Made by a program: the position numbers and the translations under genes. Below the pieces are notes generated by a model that was given only the letters and a program-made list of their open reading frames with translations, did not search any database and had not been told where the DNA came from. From an uncultured Bacteroidales bacterium (lineage in GTDB: Bacteria; Bacteroidota; Bacteroidia; Bacteroidales; Muribaculaceae), in the NCBI GenBank assembly GCA_900554345.1, contig USHH01000029.1, positions 1 to 15,808 on the forward strand: DNA of 15,808 nucleotides, in the 5' to 3' direction. Below are positions 15,037 through 15,808 of the stretch, one piece after another. Each line of letters starts with the position of its first letter. The stretch's first letter is position 1.

Positions 15037-15808
15037 CGCAGCCTCAGCCCTCCCTCGGCCAGGTCGATCTCGGCGTCGCCGCCCTCCTTCAGGCGCCCGA
15101 AGAGGATCTCGCGCATTAGCATCGGCTTGAGGCGTGAGTTGATCACGCGCTTCAGCTCCCTGGCGCCGTATTCGGCCGAGAACCCCTCGTCGAGCAGGCG
15201 GCCGCGCGCCGCGTCGGAGAGCGTGAGGCTCACCTTGCGCGCCTTAAGGCGCTCGCCGAGACGGGCCAGTTCCCTGTCGAGGATGCGTGAGGCCATCCCG
15301 CGCGTCATGTCGTTGAAGACCACCGTGGCCGTCAGTCGGTTGATGAATTCCGGGGAGAACGTCTTCTTCACCTGGCGCATCATCGCCTCGCCCGATGGGG
15401 TGGTGTTGCCGAATCCCACTTTGGCCTGCGATGCGTAGCGGGCGCCGGCGTTGGAGGTCATGATCAGCACCACATTGCGGAAGTCGGCGCGTGTCCCCTT
15501 GTTGTCGGTGAGCGTGGCGTAGTCCATCACCTGCAGCAGGATGTTGTAGATGTCGGGGTGGGCCTTCTCTATCTCGTCGAGCAGCAGCACGCACTCCGGC
15601 TGCTTGCGGATGGCGTCGGTGAGCAGGCCGCCGTCCTCGTATCCCACGTATCCCGCCGGGGAGCCGATGAGCTTGGCCACCGCGTGGCGCTCCGTGAACT
15701 CGCTCATGTCAAACCTCACGAGCGGCACTGCGAGCTCGCGGGCGAGCACCCGCGCTATCTCCGTCTTGCCCACGCCTGTAGGCCCCACGAAGAGCATCGA
15801 GGCGAGCG
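15033..15808 (-). CDS. clpA: ATP-dependent Clp protease ATP-binding subunit, ClpA type (3' part only)
   Basis: The gene runs off the right edge, so only the second AAA+ module and C-terminus are seen. Counting from the Met at 15797, Walker A is GPTGVGKTE (5-13), the pore loop is GYVGYEDGG (49-57), Walker B is VLLLDEIEKAHP (70-81), sensor 1 is MTSNAG (113-118) and sensor 2 is GARELKR (211-217). The frame continues upstream of that Met (codons for L-A-S), so it is not the start. A VGF tripeptide (127-129) sits where ClpP-binding hexamers carry their IGF/IGL loop, suggesting a partner of ClpP and not a ClpB disaggregase. ClpC cannot be fully excluded without the N-terminus, but the overlap with aat favours ClpA. 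Confidence 0.85.
   Translation of the reverse strand, partial: LASMLFVGPTGVGKTEIARVLARELAVPLVRFDMSEFTERHAVAKLIGSPAGYVGYEDGGLLTDAIRKQPECVLLLDEIEKAHPDIYNILLQVMDYATLTDNKGTRADFRNVVLIMTSNAGARYASQAKVGFGNTTPSGEAMMRQVKKTFSPEFINRLTATVVFNDMTRGMASRILDRELARLGERLKARKVSLTLSDAARGRLLDEGFSAEYGARELKRVINSRLKPMLMREILFGRLKEGGDAEIDLAEGGLRLR

Overview
The window looks like chromosomal DNA of a gut-type Bacteroidales, plausibly Muribaculaceae; the family is inferred from general style and was not tested. Supporting signs are promoter boxes of the Bacteroidota form (TAnnTTTG preceded by a TTTG/TTG box), the absence of clear Shine-Dalgarno sequences, a Nudix-fold AraR-type regulator inside an arabinose operon, and a very large secreted pectinesterase with a Prevotella/Muribaculaceae-like C-terminal tail. 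Every gene seen lies on the minus strand, so transcription runs from right to left. All complete genes are intact.

Right part (12416-15808): the 3' part of clpA, then aat, whose ATG overlaps the clpA stop, then a UPF1/IGHMBP2-like superfamily 1 helicase. ClpA and Aat belong to the same N-degron pathway: Aat adds Leu/Phe to certain N-termini, and ClpS/ClpA/ClpP degrade the products. A hairpin follows the helicase.

Middle (4372-12353): a complete L-arabinose operon in the order promoter/operator, lipoprotein aldose 1-epimerase, sodium/sugar symporter, Nudix-type regulator (AraR), L-ribulose-5-phosphate 4-epimerase (AraD), a 410-bp gap full of palindromes, L-arabinose isomerase (AraA), L-ribulokinase (AraB), terminator. 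The proposed pathway is: mutarotation of arabinose outside the cytoplasm, Na+-driven uptake, AraA to L-ribulose, AraB to L-ribulose-5-phosphate, AraD to D-xylulose-5-phosphate. AraR would sense the sugar and control the promoter at 12323-12354, where a 17-bp inverted repeat lies just downstream of the predicted start of transcription.

Left part (1-4272): a 1313-residue secreted multidomain pectin methylesterase with its own promoter and terminator, then tRNA-Arg(CCU). Arabinan and arabinogalactan are side chains of pectin, so this enzyme fits the arabinose theme, but it appears to be a separate transcription unit.

No mobile element, CRISPR array, prophage or defence system was seen. Most of the window is recognisable metabolism and housekeeping. 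The less ordinary parts are the palindrome cluster between araD and araA, the operator architecture before galM, the domain layout of the pectinesterase, and a change of base composition inside the transporter gene.
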